NCBI RefSeq assembly: GCF_029633865.1
Contig: NC_079223.1
Location: forward strand, 35,784,134 to 35,848,133
DNA from: Lampris incognitus
Taxonomy: Eukaryota > Chordata > Actinopteri > Lampriformes > Lampridae
DNA length: 64,000 nucleotides
Direction: 5' to 3'
Below are positions 32,109 to 63,665 of this stretch, piece after piece (within the stretch, counting starts at the first letter, position 1; the number at the start of each line of letters is the position of its first letter). The position numbers were made by a program, and so were the translations under genes. The notes beneath the pieces were generated by a model. It saw only the letters and a program-made list of their open reading frames with translations. It made no database searches and was not told the DNA's origin.

Positions 32109-35100
32109 GTAAGTCATATTGTTGTGCTTTCCCCCCCTTTTTTTGTCATTATCCTGCAAAGATTGCAACCTCCCAATCTGAGTGCTTGGAAATAATAATA
32201 AAAAAAGATTTATCACACTGGCATGCTCCTTTCTCCAGCCCTCTCTGCGGGCTAAGATGTCAGGTTTAAACAGAGCTGCTGTGTGTTGCATAGCCTTCCT
32301 ACTGTGGAGGGCTGGTTTCTCTTGACCATTTCACAGACTGACAATCTGCCGCCCTTGTTTCCCCGCAGATCGTTCGTGAAGTCCGGCTTCAGTGAAATCC
32401 CGAAAGAGAGCTTCATCCACACGCCTGCCCTGCATCTCCTGTGAGGTTTCCCCTCTCCTCGCTCTTTGTTGCCTTGTGTCAGTGATCAACGCCATGTTAA
32501 AATGGGACAGAGGACAGAGATACTGGTGTATTGCACTGAATCGGCTAAGGTGCATCTCATGTGAAAGTGATCTCGGGCTGATTTCTCATTTTCGAGGCAC
32601 ACGGCGACTGTCACGTTGCACCCCTCTGGTTTACACCCAGCATTTGCTTGACAGCTGTGTTTCCGCCGAGAGATCAAAATACAGTTCACGGTGGTTTAGC
32701 ATGAAGCTTGTTTTGCAGGGGATCCCCCTCCCCCCTCCCCTTTAACCGAGGGAAGTCCCCCCTCTGTCTCGTTGAGTGGCATATTGACTGAGACACGTTT
32801 GTCTTTCGAAACAAAGCTGCGGGTCTTAACTGCACGAGTTGTTCTTGTGTAATGTGAAGTCCTGCATGTACGGGAGGTGCTACATAATTAAATGTTATTA
32901 TTGCAATTATTATCATCAGAAGAGACAGATAGGGCTATACACATGTAGTATATGTGCTGATATGGGGTGATGGTTTTAAATGTAATACAATACATTTTTT
33001 GCCTTGGTTCAAGACCTTTGAATCCACCCACTCCACCAAGTTGACTGGTTCTTCTGATCTGGCATCATGACATTAAACAAGTTTTTCGGTTGAAAAAGTG
33101 ATTATCCAATGAGCGCCGTGGGGTGGGGTGGACTAATTATTAGCCAATCGGCGCCATGGGCGAGACTAACGCCGTTGTCAAGCTGTTGTCAGATGGCATG
33201 TCTTCTCAAGTCAAGTCAAGTCAGTTTTATTTGTAAAGCTCAATATCACAAATTACAATTTGCCTCAAGGGGCCTTACAGCAACACAACATCTTGTCCTT
33301 AACATTCTCAAAATCATATTAATATTCATAATTAACAATAATAATAACATCGCCCTGTGATGGCCTGGCGGCCTGTCCAGGGTGTCTCTCCACCTGCTGC
33401 CCAATGCCTGCTGGGATAGGCTCCAGCATCCCGAGAGCCCGAGTGGGATAAGCGGCTTGGATAATGGATGGATGGAATAATAACACATTAATATTCTCAC
33501 CATCATCGTTGTTTTTACTCCGCTCCACTCTTAAAACCCCGGCAAAATTAGGATGTTGCCATGGCTACGCATCAGTTTCGACTGATGCGAGTCGTTAGAT
33601 TCAGGGGGATGCGTTGGTCTCTAATGATTGGTTAAGGAAAATCGAATCCCCCGCCCCTACGGGAATCGGTTACAGTGGAGCCAATCTCGGACTGAAGATG
33701 GAAATGGAGTGCAACGATTTGACTAATCTGTCTGATATCAGGCGAATCATGTGTATCGCTGATAAATGAAAATATTATGCTTGTAAATGCACCTCTTTTA
33801 TTCTAAGGCATTGTGTAGAGCGTGCGTGACCTAACTGATTATATCTATCCTGTCTGTAGCCTTTTCACAGCCAACACGTTTGAATCAATTAATGAGGATG
33901 CTTTCCTTGGTCTTCCTCACCTGGAGTATCTGTAAGTAAATGGTGCCACTTGTCCCTAGAATCCATTCTACTATAAGAATGAAACATTATGAATCAAATC
34001 AAAGAAAGTTGACTCACCCATCTAAATTACCTCTTCAGTCTCAATTGGCTGCAGGTATCCCCACCCTTATAAACAGTACAGTTGGATAACGACCGAACCC
34101 AAATCAAATCAAGTCAAGTCAAGTCAATACTGTGTCCCTACAGACACAATTGGCCGTGTCTGCAGGTGGGAAGCCGGATGTGAGTATGTGTCCTGGTCGC
34201 TGCACTGGCGTCTCCTCTGGTCGGTCGGGGCGCCTGTTCAGGGGGGAAGGGGAACTGGGGGGAATGGTGTGATCCTCCCACACGCTACGTCCCCCTGGTG
34301 AAACTCCTCACTGTCAGGTGAAAAGAAGCGGCTGGTGACTCCACATGTATCGGAGGAGGCATGTGGTAGTCTGCAGCCCTCCCCGGATCGGCAGAGGGGG
34401 TGGAGCAGCAACCGGGGTGACTCAGAGAGCAGGGTGATTGGCCAGGTACAATTGGGGAGAAAAAGAGGGAAAAATAAAAAAAAAATGTATTATTTGTATA
34501 GCCCAATCGTTGGTTTCGGTCATTATGCAACTGTATTGTTTATAAGGGTGGGGATGGATACCTGCGGTCAGTTTAGACTGAAGAGTCGATTTAGATGAGT
34601 GATGAAACGTGTCTGTCAATAAACGCCGTATCCAGATGAACTGGTTAAACTTTCTTTGATTTTATTACCTGGATTATTGAGCATGCATAAAGACATTATG
34701 AATCAAATTCTCCATACATTTACCAAATGTATTTTTCAGATTCATCGAAAACAACCAAATCAAGTCAATATCACCTCATGCTTTCCGTGGGCTGAAAACA
34801 TTAGTACATCTGTAAGTATATACGTGTTAATTACGGGATGCTGTGGTGGAAACACTTGGAGAAAGTATGTGTGATTTGTGTGCATAAAATAACCAACCCA
34901 GTGGTGAATTTCTTAGCAGATGGCGTCTTTAGAAAACAATGAAAGCTCAGCTCAGTTATTTTTAGAGGATTCTGTACATTTCTGCATGCTTAGTCAGTGT
35001 TTCCCTCATGAGCAGTTGCAGCATAAGGGTTATTAATGCTGGCTAAGTAACTTTATTTCACACCATCTATTGTGGAACAGACCTTTATTAAACGTCATGC

Positions 35101-38100
35101 AGCTGTTAGGTTATGATTATGATGTAAACACTGACCTCACTGTTTTCAAATTGGACGAACGGTAAATGCACCCAAAATGTTCAATAATAACAGATCATGT
35201 CTATCACAAATCACATTTTTTTATGTCCTTCAAAGGGAAGCTTAAGTGTAGTGCCAATTGTGCAGTATGATACTGAATATTAAAGCTAAACACTGTTCAC
35301 ATACAACAAAACCAAGTGCTGCTTTTGTATATTACTGTTTTTCCCCCTTTACTATAACTGAGAAGGCCATAGTGTGGCCAAGGAGGCAGATCTAAAAATA
35401 ACTGTTTCCTCAAACTCCCGATAATCAATGTTTTAGCAACCATTCTCCTGGGTGACAAATTGTGTCTGAGCTGTTTAACATACAGCGTGGCTATATCCTA
35501 CAACCGGGGACATCATGAAACCACAAATTGAGAATAGGTATGGAACTTCTTCTTTTTTTTTGGAGTTTTCCCCCTTTTTCTCCCCAGTTGTACTTGGCCA
35601 AATGGCCAATTACCCCACTCTCCCGAGCCATCCTGGGTCCTGTTCCGCCCCCTCTGCCAATCCGGAAAGGGCTGCAGACTACCACATTCCTCCTCCGATA
35701 CATGTGGAGTCGCCAGCCGCTTCTTGTCACCTGACAGTGAGGAGTTTCGCCAGGGGGGCGTAGCACGTGGGAGGATCATGCTATTCCCCCCAGTTCCCCC
35801 TCCCTCACCACCAAACAGGTGCCCCAACCGACCAGAGGAGGCATTAGTGCAGCAACCAGGACACATACCCACATCCGGTTTCCCACCCGCAGACACGGCC
35901 AATTGTGTCTGTGGGGACGCCCGACCAAGCCGGAGATAACATGGGGATTCGAACTGGTGATCCCCTTGTTGGTAGGCAACGAACTAGACTGCCACACTAT
36001 CCGGATGCCCATGGGACTCTAACTTTAACATTAAAATGTCACCCATGTCTTGCTATGCGGGGTTGTAAAGCATGCATGTTACATGTACATTTCTAACATT
36101 TACTGATTCTAGTTACTGTGGTTAAAAAAAAAACAAAAAGACAGACAGCAGAATTCAAATAGCATGAGTGATAAAGCAGTGAGTGACACTTCTGACAACA
36201 AAACAGGGTTTAAACGTCAGTATTTTCTGTTAGTATTTCAGTTAGAAACCAAGAGCTAATCGAGTTCAATACAATACAATACAATACAATACAATACAAT
36301 ACAATACAATACAATACAATACAAACAACTTTATTGATCCCGCTAGGGGCAATTGTTTGGAGAAGCTTCTGAACATAAACCACGGTAACATGCAAACAAA
36401 CAAATAACACAAACAATAAATAATAACACCCCAGGGAGCTTAATGTGGAATAAAATCTATACGATCTATTAAAGTACACAATAAGAAACGCAATAAGATA
36501 AACTTGATAAAGACAACAAAACAATCTGATAAAAAAACACTATGGGGCATTTAATAATCAAGTTGCAGCAGGTATGAATGGTTAAGAATAACGGTTAGTT
36601 TCACAAACAGGTAAAACATAACAACGCCCTGGCGGCAAGAGAGAAAATTCACTTGCTAGAACACGTCCAGAAGAAGCCAAAATACTTGCTCCTTTCTGGA
36701 GGATTCGTTGGTTGCAAAAAGAACAATGTTGTTCAGGCTGTTTCTGTCTTTTACCGTGACACTGTGAAACCAGCAGATAAAAGAAAAACTTAACTGACTC
36801 TCAATAAAAGACTGATACAAGCGACAGAGGATGACAGGACTGAGAGAAAAGGGGTTCAGTTTGCACAGAAGGTGAATTCTCTGTTTCCGCCGTTTCACAA
36901 CAGCCTCAGTGTTCACATCAAATGTATGATAGTGCCCAAATATTTGTGTGATGTAACCATTTCCACACTTTCATTATGTATGATGCACTCTTTGGCTGCA
37001 TCTCTGTTACATCTTAAACCAATAGTCAGTTCCTTGGTTTTAGAAACATTTAATTCCAAGAAGTTGTTATCACGTCAAGAAATAAGATCAGTGAGCACAT
37101 TCCCATAGACTGATTGTGAACCTTGGAGGAGGGTCAGCAATGTTGTCAGAAAATTTGACCAAATAGCTGCCCCCCTGAGTGCTCCTGCATCCATCAGCGG
37201 ACATAATAAAAAGTAAGGGTGAAAGGACGCATCCTTGTGGTGAGCCTGTGGCTATAGATACTGAGTCTGAGAGACGGCCATTTACAGACACCTTCTGCTC
37301 TCTGTCAGTCAAGTCCAAGATCCCTAACACAAGCTGGCGAGGCAAATTAAAATCACATAGCAACCTCTCTATTAAAAGATGCGGCTGCATTATATTGAAT
37401 GCCGATGAAAAGTCAGCAAACAAAAGCCTGGCATGGGCTTAGGCCTTTTCCAAGTGCTTATACAGGTTATTAAGTATAAAACGTTTTGCATCCTCCACAC
37501 CTCTCCCTGCCTGGTAAGTAAATTACAGTGGATCAAGTTTTCCATCCACAGTTAGCAAAACAAGGTTTTTAACAGTTTTCTCAAAGATTTTCATTATGCG
37601 GTGCAGACAGGAAAGGAGTATTGGAGGAAGGTGTACTTCCCATAGACAGGTGTGAAGTCTACAGTGAATGTGGACTTCAGTTCTGATTGTGTTCATTTAT
37701 TATTGGCTCAAGTATGGCTTAACACTATCTCTCTCATTTACAGGAGTCTGGCTTACAACAATCTTGAGACTCTGCCCAAAGACGTGTTCAAGGGCCTTGA
37801 AGCCTTGACCAAAGTGTGAGTATGAATTGCATTGCTACTGAAGCCAAAGCGTTTTCTAAATACTCAGTAAGGCTTTGTACTAAATTGTAACCTGGTACTG
37901 GGGGAAGAAAAGGATTCTGCATAGTTACACTGTACTGTATAACGGACAGTATCCTTCTGCACACTGTGCTTGATGGAAAAGCTCATCATTATTCCACTGC
38001 AGCCAAGTCCTGAGTAATGTGTGAATAATGCGTGGGCAGCTGGTACATTAAGCATCATTAAAATTACATGTGGACTCTTAGGACGAAATACAGCACCCAC

Positions 38101-40216
38101 CGAGGTCATTTCAGTTCACCTTATCCTTTCTCATACATTAATGAGAGTGCGGGTCCATTTCTGCAGTCAAGTACAGCCAGTGTTGATAGTTTTATGCAGC
38201 AAAATCATTAAGGAATTCTCTCTCCGATGGAGAAAAGCAGGGATATACAGCAAAAAAAGAGTCAATGACGCGAGATTTTGTTTCTCCCTCTCAGAGACTT
38301 GCGGGGGAACCAGTTCACCTGTGACTGTAAGCTGAAGTGGCTTGTGGAGTGGATGTATCACACCAACGCCACCGTGGACCAGATCTATTGCAAAGGCCCA
38401 GCCTCCCATTTGGACAAGAAGATCAATGACCTGGTGCCACAGTCCTTTGACTGCATCACTACAGGTAACCGATAGGCAGGCTGACTGACACCCAACAAAT
38501 CATGCCTGGTGAGATGATAAATGTTGATATTTGACATTATCTCCCATTATCTGCTCTTTGACGCTCCTATTAGGCGTTTTGGATTTTTGTTGACTTTGCA
38601 CGGCCCTGTGGACAAAAGTGGTAGTGTTTCGTGCAAAGACAACTTCATCTCGCTTAAGCATTGCCTCCCTATGCAAAAATGTACATTGGCCCTCTGGTAG
38701 CTTGTGCATTTGTTTTGAAGCAAGAATGAGAGATGTAGTGGTGTTTTGGAAAAACAGCAGCTTGCAAGATATAACCCAGTGAGGTAATGTATGAGGTAAT
38801 GTCTAGCTGGATCTGCGTGCCACAAATAATTTTGTCAGATTTCGCAGGGAATCTGACCCAGAGATTAGCATTTGGAATCATCAATGTATATGTCATCTTC
38901 TTTGCTTTTGTCAGTCATAAAGAGGCATCAGAATTAAATTGAGAGTAAGTGAAAAGCTCCTCATCACAGCTTCAAGTTTGCATGTAACCAACACCTTTTT
39001 TTTTCATTCAGTCTTAATGTTACTTGTCGTTTCCCAGGGACTAAATATTACTGTGTTTTGTTTCTTGTGCAGAGTTTGCTTCATACCAGTCCCTGAAGTT
39101 TGAGTCTATATCCGTGGAGGCATTTTCCTTTGGAAATGACCAGTTTGTGGTTTTTGCCCAGCCTTTTATTGGGAAGTGCAATTTTCTGGAGTGGGACCAT
39201 GTGGAGATGGTCTTCAGAAACTTTGACGATATTGACAGTGAGTAACCTGTTGTGAGAGACGGTGTCTGAGAGAGTAACGTGCATGGGCAAGTTTGATGAG
39301 ATGATTTCACAATGTGCGCCCTTAGATGAATACATCCATCTGTAATGAATCAATGGAAGATGTTTCATAATTGTCCTCCCTGTTTTTTTTCTTTCCAGGC
39401 ACATCCACGGTGATATGTAAACCTCTGGTTATCGACAACCAGCTTTTCATCATCGTGGCTCAGTTGTTTGGTGGCTCACACATCTATAAGCGTGACATCT
39501 CCGCCAATAAGTTCATCAAGATCCAGGACATTGACATCCTGAAAATACGCAAGCCCAATGATGTCGAGACATTCCGCATAGATGGAGAGTCTTTCTTCGT
39601 CATCGCCGACAGCTCCAAAGCCGGCTCTACCACCATCTACAAGTGGAACGGTAACGGCTTCTATTCTCACCAGTCGCTCCACCCATGGTATCGGGACACA
39701 GACGTGGAATATATGGAGATCTCCTCCAAACCTCACCTGATACTGTCCAGCAGCTCTCAGAGGCCGGTCATCTACCAGTGGAACAAAGGCACCAAGCTGT
39801 TTGACCGGCGCACGGACATCCCTGAGATGGAGGACGTCTACGCCGTGAAGCACTTCCAGGTCAAAAATGACCTCTTCATCTGTCTGACGCGCTTTATCGG
39901 TGACTCCAAAGTGATGCGCTGGGACGGTGCCCTCTTCCGAGAGCTGCAAACTATGCCCTCGCGCGGCTCCATGGTGTTCCAGCCCTTTGCTGTTGGCAAC
40001 TGGCAGTACGCCATCCTGGGGAGCGATTACTCCTTCACCCAGGTGTACCGCTGGGATGCCAAGAAGGGCCAGTTTGTGCACTTCCAAGAGCTCAACATTC
40101 AGGCGCCCAGGGCCTTCACTCCCATCTCCATAGACAACCGGCAATTCCTGCTGGCCTCCAGCTTCAAAGGGAAGACGCAGATTTATGAGCACCTTATCAT
40201 TGACCTAAGCAATTGA
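31918..40216 (+). CDS. lgi1: LGI1, leucine-rich glioma-inactivated protein 1 (8 exons, 543 aa)
   Basis: LGI1 is a secreted neuronal protein that bridges ADAM22 and ADAM23 across the synapse and tunes AMPA-receptor and potassium-channel function. Coding exons: 31918-32108, 32369-32440, 33860-33931, 34740-34811, 37744-37815, 38295-38464, 39073-39237, 39399-40216. All introns are GT-AG and the joined frame is intact to TGA at 40214. Order: signal peptide (about residues 1-26); LRRNT with Cys34, 38, 40, 47; four 24-residue LRRs, one per 72-nt exon; LRRCT ([11 protein letters not shown]); then seven EPTP/EAR beta-propeller repeats. LGI1 is favoured over LGI2-4 by [24 protein letters not shown] and [10 protein letters not shown]. 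Teleosts can have lgi1a and lgi1b; which one this is cannot be told. Start: AGAATGG context, directly before the signal peptide. Confidence 0.96.
32369..32440 (+). CDS. lgi1: lgi1 exon 2: first LRR
   Basis: 72 nt after CCCCGCAG; reads [15 protein letters not shown] and TPALHLL. Donor GTGAGG. Same 2+1 codon phase as the other LRR exons, so each could be added or lost in frame. Confidence 0.93.
33207..33475 (+). repeat. SINE fragments in lgi1 intron 2
   Basis: 33207-33285 is the TCAAGTCAGTTTTATTTG / CAATATCACAAATTAC block. 33353-33472 is the family B body end (CCCTGTGATGGCCTGGCGGC, CTGGGATAGGCTCCAGCATC, GGATAATGGATGGATGG). Confidence 0.75.
33860..33931 (+). CDS. lgi1: lgi1 exon 3: second LRR
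   Basis: 72 nt after CTGTCTGTAG; reads [14 protein letters not shown] and GLPHLEYL. Donor GTAAGT. Confidence 0.93.
34136..34487 (+). mobile_element. tRNA-derived SINE, family A (head truncated)
   Basis: Runs from GACACAATTGGCCGTGTC through GGGGCGCCTGTTCAGGGG and GACTCCACATGTATCGGAGG to GTACAATTGGGGAG and an A-rich tail. Nested in the Penelope-like remnant. Confidence 0.85.
34568..34644 (+). ncRNA. Hammerhead-ribozyme-like motif (candidate)
   Basis: CTGAAGA at 34578-34584 (fits CUGANGA) and GAAA at 34604-34607 enclose a stem-loop-like stretch with AGTGA. TCAGTTTA (34568-34575) can pair with TGAACTGG (34637-34644) as stem I with G-U pairs. Stem III is degraded here (ACGTGT against AAACGCC). 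Penelope-like elements are known to carry hammerheads, so the context fits. Self-cleavage is untested. Confidence 0.4.
34740..34811 (+). CDS. lgi1: lgi1 exon 4: third LRR
   Basis: 72 nt after ATTTTTCAG; reads [15 protein letters not shown] and GLKTLVHL. Donor GTAAGT. Confidence 0.93.
35551..36011 (-). mobile_element. tRNA-derived SINE, family A (near full length)
   Basis: On the minus strand the head starts GGGCATCCGGATAG. It continues through CTAGTTCGTTGCCTACCAAC and GTTCGAATCCCC (B box) to the T-rich end at 35551 (A tail on minus). Located in lgi1 intron 4. Confidence 0.88.
36016..36269. other. lgi1 intron 4 sequence, nothing recognised
   Basis: Short stretch between the SINE and the LINE tail. 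Confidence 0.4.
36270..37600 (-). pseudogene. LINE 3' portion with (ATTGT)n tail in lgi1 intron 4
   Basis: On the minus strand, [21 protein letters not shown] carries the first RT aspartate. [20 protein letters not shown] and [13 protein letters not shown] follow, and VKFSDNIA has lost the second aspartate of the FADD box. The 3' UTR contains CAATTGCCCCTAGCGGGATC and ends in about ten tandem pentanucleotides (AATAC on plus, 36271-36323), the LINE's own tail. Confidence 0.8.
37744..37815 (+). CDS. lgi1: lgi1 exon 5: fourth LRR
   Basis: 72 nt after TTTACAG; reads [15 protein letters not shown] and GLEALTKV. Donor GTGAGT. The 2.9-kb intron before it contains a SINE and a LINE. Confidence 0.93.
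38295..38464 (+). CDS. lgi1: lgi1 exon 6: LRRCT cap
   Basis: 170 nt after CCCTCTCAG; reads [30 protein letters not shown] (an N-glycosylation sequon NAT) and SFDCITT. The cysteines form the C-terminal LRR cap. Donor GTAACC. Confidence 0.93.
39073..39237 (+). CDS. lgi1: lgi1 exon 7: first EPTP repeat
   Basis: 165 nt after TTGTGCAG; reads [37 protein letters not shown] and FRNFDDID. Donor GTGAGT at 39238. Confidence 0.93.
39399..40216 (+). CDS. lgi1: lgi1 exon 8: remaining EPTP repeats and stop
   Basis: 818 nt after CTTTCCAG. Repeats are marked by [66 protein letters not shown] and [16 protein letters not shown]. The end is [16 protein letters not shown] then SN and TGA. The long antisense open frame here is a shadow of codon composition. 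Confidence 0.95.
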
Positions 40217-40538
40217 TTAGTCTGGTTGGCTGGTTGACTATTGTAAATTTAGTGGGATGCCGAGGCTCGTCGTTTGCAGTGGGATGATTGGTTGAATCTT
40301 AACTCAAGAATGACATGCATTACTATTCCTTTTGCAAATCTTCAGTTGATATCAGTGCATGACTCACGTGGAAGCTGAGTTTAATACATGTGTCTCAAGT
40401 TAGGACTAGGACCAGATGTTTCCAGATGTTAGTGCATGACCAAGCTCTCAAGCAGGCCACCCTATTCTGATGAATGCAGCGCTTGAAACGTCCATGTTCC
40501 TTAATCCATTTGCCATAGCATCGACCAGTAGTTTGTTC

Positions 40539-40579
<41 letters not shown>

Positions 40580-41160
40580 GGGTGTGTGCGTATGTATATA
40601 TGTTCAACCATTCATGTGACTTAACACTGTTTCTACATTCGCAGTCTCGTATATTTCTCAAGGGGAAACAGACAAAAGATACTTTTTAACCTGTCAACAC
40701 GTTTAGATATCTGCCAAATGAAATGTTTACATTTTTCTGTCTTTCAACTTTTAAGTGAAACGATTTGTAAATGACGCTTTTGTAAGTTTCAGAGGGACCA
40801 TGCCAGTTAGATACAACTTTGTTAAGGAGACTGATGTTATTTTCAAATCATGTTTGTAGTTGGAAATGTTGTGTGAGGATGTATGTCCTCGCGACCTGCA
40901 TTTTTAATGTTAACAGTTTGTACAAGCTCTAAGTATTGAAAAAGTTAATGTTAACACTGCGTTTTTCATGTGTACAGAACACTTTTTGGGCGTGTGGGAA
41001 ACTATTTTCACACAAGATGATGACAATGAAACGAGAAGCAGGATAATGTTAATAATCTGAACTTTGACTAACATATGTATGCAAACTATAATGATTGTGC
41101 CATCTTTAGGAGACTAACGCCGTGCTGTTCAGACCAAATAAAGGTTTACATTGTTGCATT
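40217..41160 (+). other. lgi1 3' UTR
   Basis: Runs from the stop codon to just past the poly(A) signal. It includes a (GT)n microsatellite at 40541-40586. No intron or other gene is seen. Confidence 0.75.
41137..41142 (+). terminator. lgi1 poly(A) signal AATAAA
   Basis: Canonical AATAAA, followed within about 20-50 bases by GT-rich sequence (TTGTTGCATTGTG), about 920 bases after the stop codon. Confidence 0.8.
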
Positions 41161-41368
41161 GTGTTAGGACTGCTGTTCCAGGTCATCTTTGCTCGCCGCT
41201 GGTGTTTTAGCGTGTAGTACCAAGTCATGGTCCTCAGAGCGAAATGATGCAAACCAACAGATCCATTTTTTTTTCTTTGCGGGAGATTGTCATCATCAAG
41301 TTAGTTGTATAATCATGCAATCATACGTGAGAAATTAAATAAAACAAATACAAACAAATAAAATCCTT
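41143..41368. other. lgi1/mark1 convergent intergenic spacer
   Basis: About 230 bases separate the two opposing poly(A) signals. No other feature is seen. Confidence 0.7.
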
Positions 41369-41374
41369 TTTATT
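41369..41374 (-). terminator. mark1 poly(A) signal AATAAA (minus)
   Basis: TTTATT on plus is AATAAA on minus, about 1.34 kb past the mark1 stop. It is the most distal canonical signal before lgi1's own end. Earlier sites may also be used. Confidence 0.6.
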
Positions 41375-42716
41375 TTTCTCCAACAAATTGCACGCCTCAA
41401 TTCTACAAAGCAGCACATTACAATGAAATGGAATAAATAAAAAAAAAAATCTCAAGCAAGGAGATATAAGATACCTGCACAATCTCACTGGTCAGGACTA
41501 AATGAGGCTCTTCCAGAAGGCTCCGTAATACGAGTTGTCTCTTCATGATGACTGACTTTCCTGTATCGTCGTCATTCCTTTGGGTAGAAGACTTTCTGAC
41601 CTTTCTAGCAAACCTATTTAAACCCTGCAATTATTGTAATTGAGAACTCCCGAACATGAAAGAAATATGTGCACACTCTCATGTACGTACACGTCACTCC
41701 TGGAAAACATGTGCAATTGCAGCAGGGTCTCCATATCACCTACCTACCGCTGAGAGAACATAAAGTGAACACAATTTTCAGTTTCAACTGAAGTTACTAC
41801 TCAAGTCTACAAGTGTGTGGTGCAACTTAGTGTTTCTTCTTTAGGCAAATAAAATGGAGCAATATGACAGAAAAGGCAAGGGATGAATGCATCCCCCAAT
41901 ATTTCACAAAATAATTTAGTGCTCTTTAAATAAAATTAAAAACACTATTTTCATAAGGTGACTCTAAAAAAAAAAGGAATATTAAAAACTCACAGAGCAA
42001 AAGGATAACGTTCTAGGAGACATCAATTATATTAGGAAAGAACTCAAATCTCGACAAAACAGAAAAGACACAGTATCGACAACAAAATTCTGTACAGAAC
42101 TCAAGAACTCAAAACCAATATATATTACAGTACCTGCAGATGTTATGCATACAGTACAATCCTTTTTTCTTCTTCTTCTTTTTTTTTTTTACATAGGTCT
42201 ACTATGAGATCCAGCCTGATCTATATACTGACTTAACACAGGTGGAAAAGCGGCTATTTTAATTCAGCTTTCAGTTATTTTAATGAATATTCAGCGAGGA
42301 GAGTTGATCTTGCTTTAGGCTCTTAGAAAAAAGAGATGCAAAACTTTATTGCAGGGATGGTCGTCTTCATTTGCATACTGCATGTGTTACATGAATGAGT
42401 CCAATGACAAGGAGCAGTGGTTGATTAGAGAGAGGGGGGGGGGAGGGCCGGACGGAAGGAAGGAAGAAAAAAAAAGGGGTCAGTTGTTTTTGCAATCTCT
42501 CCGCCATGAAGGTTAAACCTAGCTGTATCTCTCTAATCCACTACCCTGTACAGTACATTCATGGCCAGTATGGTACACTACCAGCCTAGTCCACCCTGAT
42601 TCTGCATGGTGAGGTCCATCATTGCTGAATTTTGTGCTGCTGTCAACACTAACCCAGTGAATGAGATGACTGAGACTGGAGCTCACCAAGGACTGACTGA
42701 GATCCCCATCCCTCTG
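41375..42716 (-). other. mark1 3' UTR
   Basis: Region between the stop codon and the putative poly(A) signal. It contains A/T-rich and poly-purine stretches (42433-42480) but no other recognisable gene. Confidence 0.6.
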
Positions 42717-63070
<20,354 letters not shown>

Positions 63071-63660
63071 CTGAAAAAGAAATCGGGGGGGGGGGGTGGC
63101 AAGAGGGGAACGAGAGAACAAGAGGAGGCATTTGTCAAATACCCACAGTACGTCAAAATTAAGGAAGCACCAGGGTTAAAACTAACGGCTGTGTGATAGC
63201 AACAGCTGTCTTTGTTGGTATGGCTATCTCAGCGACATCAGGGTAACTATTGCAATGTACTATCATTTGGCCTATGCAAACTATTGTAATATTAGTAGAA
63301 GAAACAATTCTCATGTGGCACTCATGCATCTCCCTCAAATACGCAACTGAAATCAATATCTAGCTATGCCCTTGGCACAAAGCTAATGTTATTGTCTTTC
63401 CGTCAAAGCTTTTGCAGGAAAACTTGGCTCAGATGTTGCAGACGGTGGTCAGAGCCCCTTAAAGGCACCACTCCCATAGCCGAAGATGTGTCTTAGCAGG
63501 AACAAGGTGAGTCTATTATTACATAAGACGTTGTGTTTTCAACATCAGCACCACACATTATAGCCGTTGTAGTAACTACTACTACCATTGTATTTGAACA
63601 CTGAGTTTTTGGACTATTCTTGTACTGTGACTGTTTCCGTGCCTATCAATTATTATTGTT
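63071..63660. other. mark1 intron, nothing recognised
   Basis: A G-run on minus (C-run) at 63086-63097 and otherwise unique-looking sequence. Confidence 0.45.
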
Positions 63661-63665
63661 TTCCT

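Larger units (their letters stand above)
33999..34692. mobile_element. Penelope-like terminal-repeat remnant in lgi1 intron 3
   Basis: Inverted segments AAGAAAGTTGACTCACC (left) and AACTTTCTTTGATTTTATTA (right) flank related blocks such as CCCCACCCTTATAAACA and its inverse. The same blocks surround a GIY-YIG-like coding remnant at 53.6 kb, which links them to Penelope-like retroelements. ACATTATGAATCAAAT occurs on both sides (about 33986 and 34693), a likely 16-base target duplication. A family A SINE is nested inside. Confidence 0.6.

Noticed and set aside
35551-36011. tRNA-like heads with A and B boxes read as functional tRNA genes
   Set aside because: The heads do not fold into a full cloverleaf by eye and are always followed by SINE body and tail. 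The same holds for all family A and B copies.
39476-40192. 238-codon open frame antisense to lgi1 exon 8
   Set aside because: It mirrors the strongly conserved sense exon; no known domain, no splice context. A composition shadow.
31918-40216. Assignment to LGI2, LGI3 or LGI4
   Set aside because: LRRNT ([10 protein letters not shown]) and EPTP wording match LGI1; LGI2 and LGI3 differ at these places.
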